Source: Brevundimonas vancanneytii
GTDB lineage: Bacteria; Pseudomonadota; Alphaproteobacteria; Caulobacterales; Caulobacteraceae
Direction: 5' to 3'
NCBI GenBank assembly: GCA_945861515.1
Contig: CAMAVA010000008.1
Coordinates: 1-42,080 of the forward strand
DNA length: 42,080 nucleotides
In this document: positions 33,081 through 41,766 of the stretch, in pieces
Position numbering within the stretch: position 1 is the stretch's first letter
Layout: each line of letters begins with the position of its first letter
The notes under the pieces: model-generated
Databases searched by the model: none
Told to the model about the DNA's origin: nothing
What the model saw: the letters and a program-made list of their open reading frames with translations, nothing else
Program-made: the position numbers and the translations under genes

Positions 33081-34910
33081 TCAGTTGGCGCGGACCACGG
33101 CCAGGACCGCCTGTCCATAGCGCGCCAGCTTGCCCTCGCCCACGCCGCTGACGGCTCCGAGGGCGGTCAGGCCGTCCGGCCGTCGACTGGCGATCTCGGC
33201 CAGGGTGGCGTCATGGAAGATCACATAGGGGGGCACATGCTGGGTCTGGGCCTCGTCCCGCCGCCAGGCCCGCAGGGCCTCGAACAGGGCGGTGTCGGTC
33301 GCGGCCAGGCTGGCAAGGGCGTCGCGGGTCCGCTTGCGCGGCCGGCCTGACCGGGTCGAGGCGTCCAGACCCTCGGGCTGCTTGCGCAGGGCCAGACGCC
33401 GCTCGCCGCGATAGACGGCCTTGACTCCTTCGGCGTCGCCCAGGCCGATCAGCGGCCGGCCGTCATTGGGGTCTTCCCGCAGCAGGCCCTCGAAAAGCAG
33501 CTGGTCGATCAGGTCCCGCCAGCCGGCTGGGCTGAACTCGCGCCCGATTCCAAAGGTGGAAAGACCTGCCTCGAAGTCCGAAACGTCCTTGGTCTTGCCG
33601 AGCAGGTGATCAACCAGCCGCCCGCGCCCGAACCGGCCGCCCATCCGATGAGCGGCGCTCAGGGCCTTCTGGGCGGCCTGGGTGGCGTCCACCGACTGCG
33701 GCGGCGCGATGCACAGATCGCACTGGCCGCAGGGCGCCGCGCTCTCTTCGCCGAAATACCGACGCACGGCCACCGCCCGGCAGGTCATCCCCTCCAGCAT
33801 GGCATAGAGCTGGCGGATCTTGCGGCCCTGGACCTGCTTGACCTCGGTCGCCATGTCGCGGCTTTCCAGCCGGCGAAAGGCCCAGGCCATGTCAGCTGCG
33901 CCATAGAGGGTGATGCCGTCCGCCGGCAGGCCGTCGCGCCCGGCACGGCCGATCTCCTGCCAGTAGGCCTCGATGGAGCCCGGCGGATCGGCATGGATGA
34001 CAAACCGCACGTCGGGCTTGTCCACCCCCATGCCAAAGGCGATGGTCGCCACCATCACCGCTGCATCGGCCTCGAGAAACTCTTCGAGCCGGCGGGTCCG
34101 CAGGTCCTTGTCCAGGCCCGCATGATAGGCCAGCGCCGGGACCCCGGCCTCCCGCAGTTTTTCAGCCAGGGTCTCCACCCCGTCGCGGGATCCGGCATAG
34201 ACCACCCCGGATTTGCCCGGCCGCTCGGCCACCAGGTCCAGAACGCGCTTGTGGGCTGGGCCGGATTTTCGTTCGGCGAACAGGGCCAGTTCCGGCCGGG
34301 CAAAGCTGTCGACATACTCTGCCGCATCCTCCAGCCGCAGCTGGGTGCGGATATCCTCGCGCGTCCGGGCGTCCGCCGTGGCGGTCACGGCCAGCCTGGG
34401 GACGCCTGGAAACCGCTCGGCCAGACGGCCCAGCAGGCGATAGTCAGGGCGGAAATCATGGCCCCACTGACTGACGCAGTGGGCCTCGTCGATGGCGATT
34501 ACCGAAAGGGGCAGCTGGGTCAGCCGGTCCAGCAAGGCGCCGGACGCCAGGCCTTCCGGCGAGACATAGAGCAGGTCCAGGGTCCCGGCCTCCAGCATCC
34601 GCCAGACCTCGGCTCTTTCCTGGGGCGGAATATTGGAGTCCAGCCGGGCGGCGGCCACGCCGGCCTGGCGCAGGGAGGCCACCTGATCGCTCATCAGGGC
34701 AATCAGCGGCGAGACCACCAGCCCGAGTCCTGGCCGGATCATGGCGGGGATCTGGTAGCAGACGCTCTTGCCGCCGCCGGTGGGCAGGACGGCGATGGCG
34801 TTGCGGCCGGCCAGGACCTCGGCAATCACCTGATCCTGAAGGCCCCGGAACTCGCCGTGGCCGAAAACACGGCGCAGGGTTTCTCGGGCCTGGGAAAGCG
34901 AATCGGTCAC
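33081..34910 (-). CDS. recQ: ATP-dependent DNA helicase RecQ
   Basis: A 609-residue 3'-5' helicase for recombination and fork repair. Helicase motifs: 0 (FGHGEFRGLQDQVI), I PTGGGKSVCYQ, Ia SPLIALMSDQV, II DEAHCVSQWGHDFRPDY, III AVTATA, V ATIAFGMGVDKPDVRFVIH, VI YWQEIGRAGRDG. The zinc-binding RQC region has Cys residues in MTCRAVAVRRYF and CGQCDLC. The RQC winged helix follows. A C-terminal HRDC domain is present (LFEALRAWRRDEAQTQHVPPYVIFHDATLAEIA). All expected parts are present. Confidence 0.97.
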   Translation of the reverse strand: MTDSLSQARETLRRVFGHGEFRGLQDQVIAEVLAGRNAIAVLPTGGGKSVCYQIPAMIRPGLGLVVSPLIALMSDQVASLRQAGVAAARLDSNIPPQERAEVWRMLEAGTLDLLYVSPEGLASGALLDRLTQLPLSVIAIDEAHCVSQWGHDFRPDYRLLGRLAERFPGVPRLAVTATADARTREDIRTQLRLEDAAEYVDSFARPELALFAERKSGPAHKRVLDLVAERPGKSGVVYAGSRDGVETLAEKLREAGVPALAYHAGLDKDLRTRRLEEFLEADAAVMVATIAFGMGVDKPDVRFVIHADPPGSIEAYWQEIGRAGRDGLPADGITLYGAADMAWAFRRLESRDMATEVKQVQGRKIRQLYAMLEGMTCRAVAVRRYFGEESAAPCGQCDLCIAPPQSVDATQAAQKALSAAHRMGGRFGRGRLVDHLLGKTKDVSDFEAGLSTFGIGREFSPAGWRDLIDQLLFEGLLREDPNDGRPLIGLGDAEGVKAVYRGERRLALRKQPEGLDASTRSGRPRKRTRDALASLAATDTALFEALRAWRRDEAQTQHVPPYVIFHDATLAEIASRRPDGLTALGAVSGVGEGKLARYGQAVLAVVRAN

Positions 34911-35029
34911 CCGCGCCTTATGGCATGAGGGGCGAGGCCGATGCAGCCCGATGCTGCGCCGTCTCCGTCATTCCGGCCAACGCCTCTGACGGTAGTCGCC
35001 CGTGTCATCCGCCCTATACTCCTGATCCC

Positions 35030-35521
35030 ATGCCAGCCGCCCTCTATATGGACGCCGTGATCCGGCCCAACCGATCCATGTCGCCCCTCGGGTTCCGGGT
35101 GGTGCTGGGCGCCCTGGCGATTCCAAGCACCCTGGTCAGCCTGGTGTTCCTGCGGATGGGCGCCTGGCCTGCGCCGATCTTCCTGGGACTGGATATCCTG
35201 CTGGTGTTTCTCGCCTTTCGCGCCAGTTTCAAGGCGGCCGAACGGCTGGAGCGGCTGATCGTCAGCGCCGAGAAGGTGGAGGTGATCGAGGAGGCCCCCG
35301 GCTATCGCCGCGTGGTCTGGACCTCCCCGACCGCCTTCACCCAGGTGGATCTTGAGGCGGTCGGCGAGCATCAGATGCGGGTCCGGCTGCGGCTGTCAGG
35401 CAAGCGTCGCAGCGTCGGCAAGGCCCTCAGCCCCCCGGAACGGGAAGCCCTGGGCGCCGCCCTGAAGGACGCCATCCGCAATGCAGGTCGGGAGCGCCAC
35501 CCCGGTAACCAGGCAGGTTAG
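35030..35521 (+). CDS. DUF2244 membrane protein
   Basis: A 163-residue protein with two N-terminal membrane segments (about 20-58) and a soluble C-terminal half of alternating strands (VEVIEEAPGYRRVVWTSPTAFTQVDLEA, MRVRLRLSGKRRSVGKAL SPPER), the layout of DUF2244, a family conserved in alphaproteobacteria. The start ATG at 35030 is preferred because upstream residues of the same frame are non-conserved and Pro/Cys-rich. The function is unknown. It converges with hslU, leaving 20 bp. Confidence 0.83.
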   Translation: MPAALYMDAVIRPNRSMSPLGFRVVLGALAIPSTLVSLVFLRMGAWPAPIFLGLDILLVFLAFRASFKAAERLERLIVSAEKVEVIEEAPGYRRVVWTSPTAFTQVDLEAVGEHQMRVRLRLSGKRRSVGKALSPPEREALGAALKDAIRNAGRERHPGNQAG

Positions 35522-35541
35522 CTCTCGGGCTGCCGCCCCGG

Positions 35542-36846
35542 CTACAGGATGAACCGGCTCAGGTCCGCATCGGCCGCCAGGGCGCCGACCCGGCTGCGCA
35601 CATAGTCGCCATCGATGGTCATCTGGGGCGCCCCGCCGTCGCCGGCGGTGAAGCTGATCTCCTCCACCACCTTTTCGAGGATGGTCTGAAGCCGCCGGGC
35701 GCCGATGTTCTCGACACTGCCGTTCACCGCCACGGCGGCGTCGGCAATGGCGTCCACGGCATCCTCGGAAAAGGTCAGGGTCACGCCTTCGGTGGCGATC
35801 AGGGCCTGTTGCTGGCGGATCAGATTGGCCTCCGGCTCGGTCAGGATCCGGCGCAGGTCATTGCGGGTCAGGGCCTTGAGCTCCACCCGGATGGGCAGCC
35901 GGCCCTGAAGCTCGGGCAGCAGGTCCGAGGGCTTGGCGACATGGAAGGCGCCGGAGGCGATGAACAGGATATGGTCAGTCCTGACCGGCCCATGCTTGGT
36001 GGAAACGGTGGTCCCCTCGATCAGCGGCAGAAGGTCCCGCTGAACCCCCTCCCGGGAGACATCGGCGCCGCTGCGGTCCGAGCGGCTGGCCACCTTGTCG
36101 ATCTCGTCGATGAAGACGATGCCGCTGTTCTCGGCCAGGCTGACCGCCTCCTGGGTCAAGGCTTCCTGGTCCAGCAGCTTGTCGCTCTCCTCGGCCAGCA
36201 GTGGGGCATAGGCCTCGGCCACCGTCGTGCGGTGGGTGCGGGTGCGGCCGCCGAAAGCCTTTCCCATCATCTCCGAAAGGTTCAGCATCCCGACCGAGCC
36301 GCCCGGCGCGCCGGGAATATCGATGCCCTGGAAGGGACTGGCCGTATCGACCAGCTGCAGCTCGACCTCCTTGTCGTTCAGTTCGCCGGCGCGGAGCTTG
36401 CGACGAAAGGCCTCGCGGGCAGCGGTGCTGCCCGGCCCGGTCAGGGCGTCGAGGATCCGCTCCTCAGCCGCCGACTCCGCCCGGGCCTTGACGGCGGCGC
36501 GCCGGCGTTCGCGGACCATGGCGATGGCGCTCTCGACCAGGTCCCGGATGATCTGGTCCACGTCACGGCCGACATAGCCGACCTCGGTGAACTTGGTCGC
36601 CTCGACCTTGAGGAAGGGCGCCTGGGCCAGCCTGGCCAGTCGCCGGGCGATCTCGGTCTTGCCCACGCCGGTGGGCCCGATCATCAGGATATTCTTCGGG
36701 GTGATCTCGTCCTGCAGGTCCGCCGGGGTGCGGCGACGCCGCCAGCGATTGCGCAGGGCAATGGCCACGGCCCGCTTGGCCTCCTGATGGCCCACCACGA
36801 ACCGATCAAGTTCGGAGACGATTTCCCGGGGCGAGAATTCGGTCAA
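35542..36846 (-). CDS. hslU: ATP-dependent protease ATPase subunit HslU
   Basis: AAA+ unfoldase that feeds proteins to HslV; 434 residues. Sequence marks are [35 protein letters not shown], Walker [16 protein letters not shown], pore loop EVGYVGRD, Walker [12 protein letters not shown], sensor region [30 protein letters not shown], and the C-terminal SRFIL that docks into HslV. It lies after, not next to, hslV: a 297-codon gene for an exported protein stands between them (gaps of 27 and 44 bp). Confidence 0.97.
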   Translation of the reverse strand: MTEFSPREIVSELDRFVVGHQEAKRAVAIALRNRWRRRRTPADLQDEITPKNILMIGPTGVGKTEIARRLARLAQAPFLKVEATKFTEVGYVGRDVDQIIRDLVESAIAMVRERRRAAVKARAESAAEERILDALTGPGSTAAREAFRRKLRAGELNDKEVELQLVDTASPFQGIDIPGAPGGSVGMLNLSEMMGKAFGGRTRTHRTTVAEAYAPLLAEESDKLLDQEALTQEAVSLAENSGIVFIDEIDKVASRSDRSGADVSREGVQRDLLPLIEGTTVSTKHGPVRTDHILFIASGAFHVAKPSDLLPELQGRLPIRVELKALTRNDLRRILTEPEANLIRQQQALIATEGVTLTFSEDAVDAIADAAVAVNGSVENIGARRLQTILEKVVEEISFTAGDGGAPQMTIDGDYVRSRVGALAADADLSRFIL

Positions 36847-36890
36847 GCTCTTGGCATCCTGGTTCTGGGTCCTCTGGAGGGAAACGGGGT

Positions 36891-37781
36891 TCAGGCGGGT
36901 TTGCGGGGCGGGGCCGGGGCCAGCTGGTCGAAGACCAGTCGCCAGCCATCGGCCCGGGCCTGCCAGACCCGCACATAATGGCCATGACCGGGCTTCCCGT
37001 CGCGGGTCCAGTCCGCCTCGCCATAGGTCCAGGCCAGGTCCCCGGCTGCCGAGGCCTCCCCGCCCAGGGTGGTGAAGGTGATGGACCGCGCCCGGGTCGC
37101 CAGCTCGGCCTTGAAGTTGGTGCAGCCCTGGGCCGGCGGGGCGGGCGAGCCCTGCACCCGTGCTTCGCAGACCAGGACCGCCATATAGGCGGTTGTCACA
37201 TCCTCCGCGGCGGCCGCATTCAGGGCGGCATCGGCTTCGCCCACCTTGGCTCCCGCCCCTGGCGGGTCGGCAATGGCGACGGTGGACAGGGGCAGGAAGG
37301 CGGTGGCGACCTCGGGCCCCGGCGCCAGTCTCGAGCTGCTTCCCACTCCGCCCTCATAGACCCATTTCCAGCCGCCGTCGGCCTGGCGCTTCCAGACGGT
37401 GAAGTAGTGGCCGCGCCGCAGGTCGTTGACCGCATAGGGGCCGGTGGTGAAGCCCAGATCGCCGCTGCGGGCGATTCCGGCCCAGACCGGCCACCAGTCC
37501 AGCTTCGGTCCCGGAGCGTCCGGCTGGGCGCTGATGGCCTGGCGGGCGTTCATCGGTTCCGGCTGGAACAGGACGGCGTTGTCGTCCATGTGCTTCAGGA
37601 AGCTCTGCTTGATCCCCATGGTCAGGCCATCCGCGGCAAAGGCCCGCTCGGTCTGGGCCAACACGGCGGGGGTCACCGACGGCGGCGGCGGCGGTTTCTT
37701 CGCAGCCCAGGCCGGTCCGGCCAGCGCCAGCCCGGCTGCCAGACAGAGCAGGGGACGCGGGGGAAATGCAGATCGCGTCAT
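36891..37781 (-). CDS. Exported protein with two NTF2-like (SnoaL/DUF4440) domains
   Basis: A 296-residue protein: signal peptide ([26 protein letters not shown]), a short Pro-rich segment, then two NTF2-like domains, about 40-160 and 180-290. Each ends with a W-rich strand pair ([22 protein letters not shown] in the first, [22 protein letters not shown] in the second), so a duplication is likely. The second domain carries the pair of Cys in CEARV...GCTNF. SnoaL-like folds bind small molecules, but no catalytic residues are clear. It lies between hslV and hslU in the same direction, so it is probably co-transcribed with the protease, though it is exported. The function is unknown. Confidence 0.82.
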   Translation of the reverse strand: MTRSAFPPRPLLCLAAGLALAGPAWAAKKPPPPPSVTPAVLAQTERAFAADGLTMGIKQSFLKHMDDNAVLFQPEPMNARQAISAQPDAPGPKLDWWPVWAGIARSGDLGFTTGPYAVNDLRRGHYFTVWKRQADGGWKWVYEGGVGSSSRLAPGPEVATAFLPLSTVAIADPPGAGAKVGEADAALNAAAAEDVTTAYMAVLVCEARVQGSPAPPAQGCTNFKAELATRARSITFTTLGGEASAAGDLAWTYGEADWTRDGKPGHGHYVRVWQARADGWRLVFDQLAPAPPRKPA

Positions 37782-37808
37782 GGCTTCGATCTCTTGAAAA
37801 AGGCGCCG

Positions 37809-38354
37809 CTACAGGATTTCCACGGTCAGGTTGCCGTTGGTGTAGACACAGATGTCTGCAGCGATCGCCATGGCCTTGCGGGCAATCTCTTCGGCTGAAA
37901 GGTCGCTGTCCATCAGCGCCCGGGCCGCCGCAAGGGCATAGCCGCCGCCAGACCCGATGGCTGCAACGCTGTGGTCCGGCTCCAGGACATCGCCAACCCC
38001 GGTGACGGTGAAGATATGGACCCCATCGGCGACCAGAAGCATGGCCTCAAGATGGCGCAGGTAGCGGTCCGTGCGCCAGTCCTTGGCGAGGTCGACACAG
38101 GCCCGGGCCAGCTGCTCGGGATACTGTTCCAGCTTGGCTTCCAGCCGTTCGATCAGGGTGAAGGCGTCGGCCGTTGCGCCGGCGAACCCGGCCAGAACCC
38201 TGCCCCCGGCCAGGGTGCGCACCTTGCGGGCGCCGCCCTTGACCACGGTTGCGCCCATGGACACCTGGCCATCGCCGGCCAGCACCGTCTTGCCGTCCTT
38301 GCGTACCGCAAGGATGGTGGTGCCGTGCCAATCGGGAAATTTCGTGCTCTGCAT
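37809..38354 (-). CDS. hslV: ATP-dependent protease proteolytic subunit HslV
   Basis: Threonine protease subunit; 181 residues from ATG 38354. After a short propeptide ([11 protein letters not shown]) the mature chain starts [23 protein letters not shown], with the catalytic N-terminal Thr, and continues with [37 protein letters not shown], and [17 protein letters not shown]. An in-frame ATG at 38396 would add 14 unrelated residues. It starts 40 bp from divergent moeB and is the first gene of hslV-(NTF2-like)-hslU. Confidence 0.96.
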   Translation of the reverse strand: MQSTKFPDWHGTTILAVRKDGKTVLAGDGQVSMGATVVKGGARKVRTLAGGRVLAGFAGATADAFTLIERLEAKLEQYPEQLARACVDLAKDWRTDRYLRHLEAMLLVADGVHIFTVTGVGDVLEPDHSVAAIGSGGGYALAAARALMDSDLSAEEIARKAMAIAADICVYTNGNLTVEIL

Positions 38355-38394
38355 GGGGACGATGTGGCGAGCGGGAAGGACCGGGTCAAGCACC

Positions 38395-39135
38395 ATGGAA
38401 TTTACGGATGCCGAGGTGGATCGCTATGCCCGCCATCTGGTGCTGCGGGAGATCGGCGGGCCTGGTCAGCAGAAACTGAAAGCGGCGCGTGTGCTGATCG
38501 TCGGGGCCGGGGGCCTGGGATCGCCCGCCGCCCTCTATCTGGCGGCCGCCGGGGTGGGGCAGATCACCCTGGTCGATCCGGACCGGGTCAGCCTGTCCAA
38601 CCTGCAGCGGCAAATCCTCTTTGCGGACTCCGATGTGGGCCGACCCAAGACCGAAGCGGCGCGGGACAGACTGGGCGACCTCAATTCTCATGTTGAGGTC
38701 ATCGCCTGCGATCAGGCGCTCACCCCGGAAACCGCGGCCGGTCTGCTGGTCGGTCAGAACCTGGTTCTCGATGGCTGCGACAATTTCGAGACCCGGTTCG
38801 CCGTCTCTGACGCCTGCCTGGCCGCCTGTATACCCCTGGTCAGCGGGGCGATCGGGCGGTGGACCGGACAGGTCGGGGTGTTCAACGGCGCGCCCTGCTA
38901 TCGCTGCCTGGTGCCGGACCTGCCGCCGGACGCCGAGACCTGCCAGGCCGTCGGCGTTGTCGGGGCCCTGGCCGGAGTGATCGGATCGATGATGGCGCTG
39001 GAGGCCATCAAGCTGATTACCGGGGCGGGTCGCCCCCTGACCGGCCGACTTCTGATCCTGGACGCCCTGGCCGCCGAGACCCGGACAGTCGCTGTCGGGC
39101 CTGACCCGGCCTGTTCCTCCTGCGGACAGTCCTGA
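38395..39135 (+). CDS. moeB: Adenylyltransferase of the MoeB/ThiF family
   Basis: A 246-residue E1-like enzyme that adenylates the C-terminal Gly of a ubiquitin-like sulfur carrier (MoaD or ThiS). Motifs are [36 protein letters not shown] with the nucleotide loop, [29 protein letters not shown], and [25 protein letters not shown]. Two C-x-x-C pairs (CYRC and CSSC) make the zinc site. There is no rhodanese domain. Whether it serves MoaD or ThiS cannot be told here, as no moa or thi gene is near. Confidence 0.92.
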   Translation: MEFTDAEVDRYARHLVLREIGGPGQQKLKAARVLIVGAGGLGSPAALYLAAAGVGQITLVDPDRVSLSNLQRQILFADSDVGRPKTEAARDRLGDLNSHVEVIACDQALTPETAAGLLVGQNLVLDGCDNFETRFAVSDACLAACIPLVSGAIGRWTGQVGVFNGAPCYRCLVPDLPPDAETCQAVGVVGALAGVIGSMMALEAIKLITGAGRPLTGRLLILDALAAETRTVAVGPDPACSSCGQS

Positions 39136-39239
39136 CCGGACCCAAGTCTTTGCAAGCTATCGGGGCAGGAAACCCCTATATGGGACCTGTCGGCGATTGC
39201 GGTGCTCTGCGCGCCTTGGAGCCGACCTGAAAGGACGCC

Positions 39240-39374
39240 ATGTCCAACCCCACCCGGCCCGCCCCGCCCAGGACCTATCTGTCCGATTCCCGATCCACGG
39301 GTCAGGGTTCGCGTCTTCGCCTGCCCGATGTTGACGCCCTGCGCGGCACCAAGCCCACCCGGCCCGGACAGTGA
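39240..39374 (+). CDS. Small protein 1 of the micro-ORF cluster (44 aa)
   Basis: A 44-residue Pro/Arg/Thr/Ser-rich peptide (starts MSNPTRPAPPRTYLSDS and ends ALRGTKPTRPGQ). AAGGA sits 4 bp before the ATG, which is good evidence for translation. Its stop overlaps the GTG of the next gene by four bases (GTGA). It has no hydrophobic segment and no Cys, so it is probably a disordered cytosolic peptide. Not recognised as a named family. It is the first of four tightly packed small genes that run to 39950. Confidence 0.6.
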   Translation: MSNPTRPAPPRTYLSDSRSTGQGSRLRLPDVDALRGTKPTRPGQ

Positions 39375-39568
39375 GCCTGTTCTCCGCCCTGGCGGCGGCC
39401 CTGACCGGACCGGGCGCCGATGCCGCCGCCGTCCGCGCCGAGGCCTGGGCGCTTGGCGGCCGGCATCGCGGAGACGTCCTCGAGGGCGCCAGACTCGAAC
39501 TGGCGGCGCCCGGCATCAGCCCAGACCGCGCCGGCCTGTTGCGGGCCGTGATCCGGAGCCGCGCCTGA
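39371..39568 (+). CDS. Small protein 2 of the micro-ORF cluster (65 aa)
   Basis: A 65-residue protein starting at a GTG in the stop of small protein 1. Helix-prone, with a distinctive central stretch WALGGRHRGDVLEGARLELA and a C-terminal amphipathic part GISPDRAGLLRAVIRSRA. It has no membrane segment. The gene ends 1 bp before the next ATG, so translation is likely coupled. Not recognised. Confidence 0.62.
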   Translation: MSLFSALAAALTGPGADAAAVRAEAWALGGRHRGDVLEGARLELAAPGISPDRAGLLRAVIRSRA

Positions 39569-39569
39569 G

Positions 39570-39752
39570 ATGACCAACGAGGAAGCCCAGGACCTGCAGC
39601 GACAGAACGACTATCTGAAACTTCGCTGCGCCACCCTGGAGGGCGATGTCGCCGATCTGTCTGCCCAGGTCGCCCGGTTGCAGCAGTCTCTGGAGGCGGG
39701 CGCCCTGCGCCGCGCCGCCTCTGCCCCCAATCCCCTGTCCGGCGGTCAGTAG
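39570..39752 (+). CDS. Small coiled-coil protein (60 aa), third of the cluster
   Basis: A 60-residue protein with a clear heptad pattern over residues 5-43 (LQRQNDYLKLRCATLEGDV, then DLSAQVARLQQSLE), predicting a parallel coiled coil, and a short Pro-rich tail ending NPLSGGQ. It looks like a dimerising or adaptor protein. It is separated from its upstream neighbour by 1 bp and from the next gene by 3 bp. Not recognised as a named family. Confidence 0.68.
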   Translation: MTNEEAQDLQRQNDYLKLRCATLEGDVADLSAQVARLQQSLEAGALRRAASAPNPLSGGQ

Positions 39753-39755
39753 TCC

Positions 39756-39950
39756 ATGGCCCTGACCCCCGGCCAGATCACGGCCCTCAAGAACCTCGCC
39801 CTGAAACAGGCTGGCAAGCCCGTTGACTGGATCAACATCGCCGATGCCAGGGCCCTGACCGATCTGGGCCTGGCCGAGCGGGGCCGGGAGGGCTGGACCA
39901 TCACCGCCGCCGGGACCGCAGCCCTGGCGGCGCTCAGGGACCAGACCTGA
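39756..39950 (+). CDS. Small winged-helix-like protein (64 aa), fourth of the cluster
   Basis: A 64-residue protein, MALTPGQITALKNLALKQAG..., with a pattern that resembles a small winged helix: helix 1 (QITALKNLALK), a second helix with IADARALTDLGLAER, then a wing-like GREGWTITAAGTAALAAL. Wing-type folds of this size bind DNA or another protein, but this is inferred from the pattern. It closes the four-gene cluster; 55 bp then separate it from the next gene. Confidence 0.66.
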   Translation: MALTPGQITALKNLALKQAGKPVDWINIADARALTDLGLAERGREGWTITAAGTAALAALRDQT

Positions 39951-40005
39951 CCTCGGCGCCCGGGTGCGGCTTCAAGTGACCGCCAAGCCGGTCTAGACTG
40001 GCGCC

Positions 40006-40620
40006 ATGATGCGCCCCCTGATCTCTCTGCTGACCCTGTTCCTGCTGGCCGGATGCGGCCCTTCGGACGGGAATGGCGCCAAGGCTCCTGTCGCGCCGGC
40101 CACCGAAGCCAACCTGCCCGCCGATGCCGCCGACGCCGCCCCGGCCTATAGCGCCTCGGAGGGCGGGGTCGGCCCGGTCTCGGCGGGCACGCCTTTCAGC
40201 CCTGAAGCCGTGGCGGCCCTGTTTCCGGGGTCCGAAGTCAAGGCGGCCTTTCAGAACCAGGAGGGCGTTGAAGCCCCGATCCTGACGGTCAAGGGCCCTG
40301 GCGAACTGGTTCTCGAGATTCAGGAAGGCTACAAAAAAGGCAAGGTCGGCCGGGTCCTGGTCCAGGGCGGACCGGTGGTCGGCCCCCGGGGCGAGGCGAT
40401 CCTGGATCCCTGGACCAGCATTGGATTTGCCCGCAAGGACTGTCTCTTGGGGGTCAAGGGCCACGTCCTTTGCCGCCGCCCGGGCGCGCCGTCTTTGGCC
40501 TATGTTTTCGCCATTCCGGGATTTGTAGGGGAAGTTGAGGCTCCCCCGCCGCCGGAGGCGCTGCTGGCGGAGAAGGCCTTCCTGCAGGCCTTCCTCTGGC
40601 AGGCGCCGCTCGCCTCGTGA
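40006..40620 (+). CDS. Lipoprotein, DUF1131-like
   Basis: A 204-residue protein with a lipoprotein signal (MMRPLISLLTLFLLAGCG, lipobox LAGC, Cys at residue 17), then an Ala/Pro linker and a domain starting VGPVSAGTPFSPEAVAALFPGSEV that runs to LCRRPGAPSLAYVFAIPG. The opening G-P-x-x-A-G-T-P-F and the two Cys (KDCLLG and HVLCRR) resemble DUF1131, which includes an RpoE-regulated lipoprotein in E. coli; the match is from memory. Its stop overlaps the GTG of tsaB (GTGA), so it is translationally coupled to that gene. Confidence 0.72.
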   Translation: MMRPLISLLTLFLLAGCGPSDGNGAKAPVAPATEANLPADAADAAPAYSASEGGVGPVSAGTPFSPEAVAALFPGSEVKAAFQNQEGVEAPILTVKGPGELVLEIQEGYKKGKVGRVLVQGGPVVGPRGEAILDPWTSIGFARKDCLLGVKGHVLCRRPGAPSLAYVFAIPGFVGEVEAPPPPEALLAEKAFLQAFLWQAPLAS

Positions 40621-41282
40621 TCCTGCTGGCCGTCGATACCTGTCTGGACGCCTGTTCTGCGGCCCTGGTCGAAGATGACCGGGTGCTGGCGGCCGTCTCA
40701 GAACCCATGCACCGGGGACACCAGGAGCGCCTGGCCGTCATGGTCCAGGCCCTGATGACCGGGGCCGGGATCCGCTTTGACCAGCTGGACCGCCTCGCCG
40801 CTACGGTGGGGCCGGGCTCCTTTACCGGCCTGCGGGTGGGCCTGGCCTTCGCCAAGGGCCTGTCCAGCGCCCTGTCCCTTCCCCTGGTCGGGGTGGGAAC
40901 CCTGCCGGCACTGGCCGAGGGGCAAAAGGGCTTTGTCGCCGCGGTCATCGACGCCCGCCGGGGCCAGATCTATCTGCAGGCCTTCCGCGATGGCCGGGCC
41001 CTGATGGCGCCGGACGCCCTGTCGGTGGAGACGGCCGCCGCCCGGATGGCCGAACTGGCGGGACCGGGCCCCGTGACCCTGATCGGATCCGGGGCGCCGC
41101 TGCTTGCCGGTCTGTTCGCCTCGGCCACGGTCGAGACCCCTGACGGCCCCGATCCCGCAGCCGTGGCAAGGTTGGCCCTGCAGGCTGGCGACAGAACCCC
41201 GCCGGCCCGGCCCCTCTATCTGCGCACCCCCGATGCGAAACTGCCCGGCGGCATCGAGCCCGCCTGGGACCTGGGTCGGTGA
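40617..41282 (+). CDS. tsaB: tRNA threonylcarbamoyladenosine protein TsaB
   Basis: Scaffold partner of TsaD in the synthesis of t6A at tRNA position 37; 221 residues from a GTG. N-terminal ASKHA fold: ILLAVDTCLDACSAALVEDD, HRGHQERLAVMVQALM, and the hallmark TVGPGSFTGLRVGLAFAKGL. The C-terminal lobe is short and typical. It overlaps rimI by four bases (GTGA), a common tsaB-rimI arrangement. Confidence 0.95.
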   Translation: MILLAVDTCLDACSAALVEDDRVLAAVSEPMHRGHQERLAVMVQALMTGAGIRFDQLDRLAATVGPGSFTGLRVGLAFAKGLSSALSLPLVGVGTLPALAEGQKGFVAAVIDARRGQIYLQAFRDGRALMAPDALSVETAAARMAELAGPGPVTLIGSGAPLLAGLFASATVETPDGPDPAAVARLALQAGDRTPPARPLYLRTPDAKLPGGIEPAWDLGR

Positions 41283-41725
41283 CGGCCGAAGTCGCCGACG
41301 CCTCGGATGCCGCGGTTCTGGCCGAAATCCATGCCAGCGCCTTTGACCGGCCCTGGAGCGCCGCCGAGATTGCCGCCCTTCTGGACAGTCCGGGGACCCT
41401 GGCCCTGCAGTTGTCCGAGGACCGGAAGGGTTTTGTCATGCTCCGCGCCCTGGCTGGCGAGGCCGAGATCCTGACCCTGGCCGTCGCCACCGAAGCCCGT
41501 CGGCAGGGCCAAGCCCGGGCCCTGATGCGGGCGGCCGTCGTCCAGGCCCTGGCCCGCCAGGCCCTGACCCTGTTTCTCGAGGTGGCGGCGGACAACGCCC
41601 CGGCCCTTGGGCTCTATTGCGGTCTGGGATTCGAAACGGTCGGCCGGCGCAAGGGCTATTACGACCGGGGCGACGGGTCGCCCCGCATAGACGCCCTTGT
41701 GATGCGGCTTTCCCTTAACAGGTGA
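41279..41725 (+). CDS. rimI: Ribosomal-protein-alanine N-acetyltransferase RimI
   Basis: GNAT acetyltransferase that modifies the N-terminal Ala of ribosomal protein S18; 148 residues from a GTG overlapping the tsaB stop. Motif A is VATEARRQGQARALMRAAV (acetyl-CoA loop Q/R-x-x-G-x-A), then FLEVAADNAPALGLYCGLGFETVGRRKGYYDRGDG with the conserved Asn and Tyr. It is co-transcribed with tsaB. A short AGGTGA/TCACCT inverted repeat at 41720-41738 spans its stop before fur. Confidence 0.94.
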   Translation: MTAEVADASDAAVLAEIHASAFDRPWSAAEIAALLDSPGTLALQLSEDRKGFVMLRALAGEAEILTLAVATEARRQGQARALMRAAVVQALARQALTLFLEVAADNAPALGLYCGLGFETVGRRKGYYDRGDGSPRIDALVMRLSLNR

Positions 41726-41766
41726 CGCCGCCTCACCTATCTTGCGCCTGACTCGCGGGAGGCGTC

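Noticed and set aside
33606-34928. 440-codon frame antisense to recQ
   Set aside because: Shadow of recQ, with no motif of its own.
41720-41738. AGGTGA/TCACCT inverted repeat before fur, considered as an operator
   Set aside because: Only 6-bp arms over the rimI stop; it does not resemble the Fur box or any operator I know.
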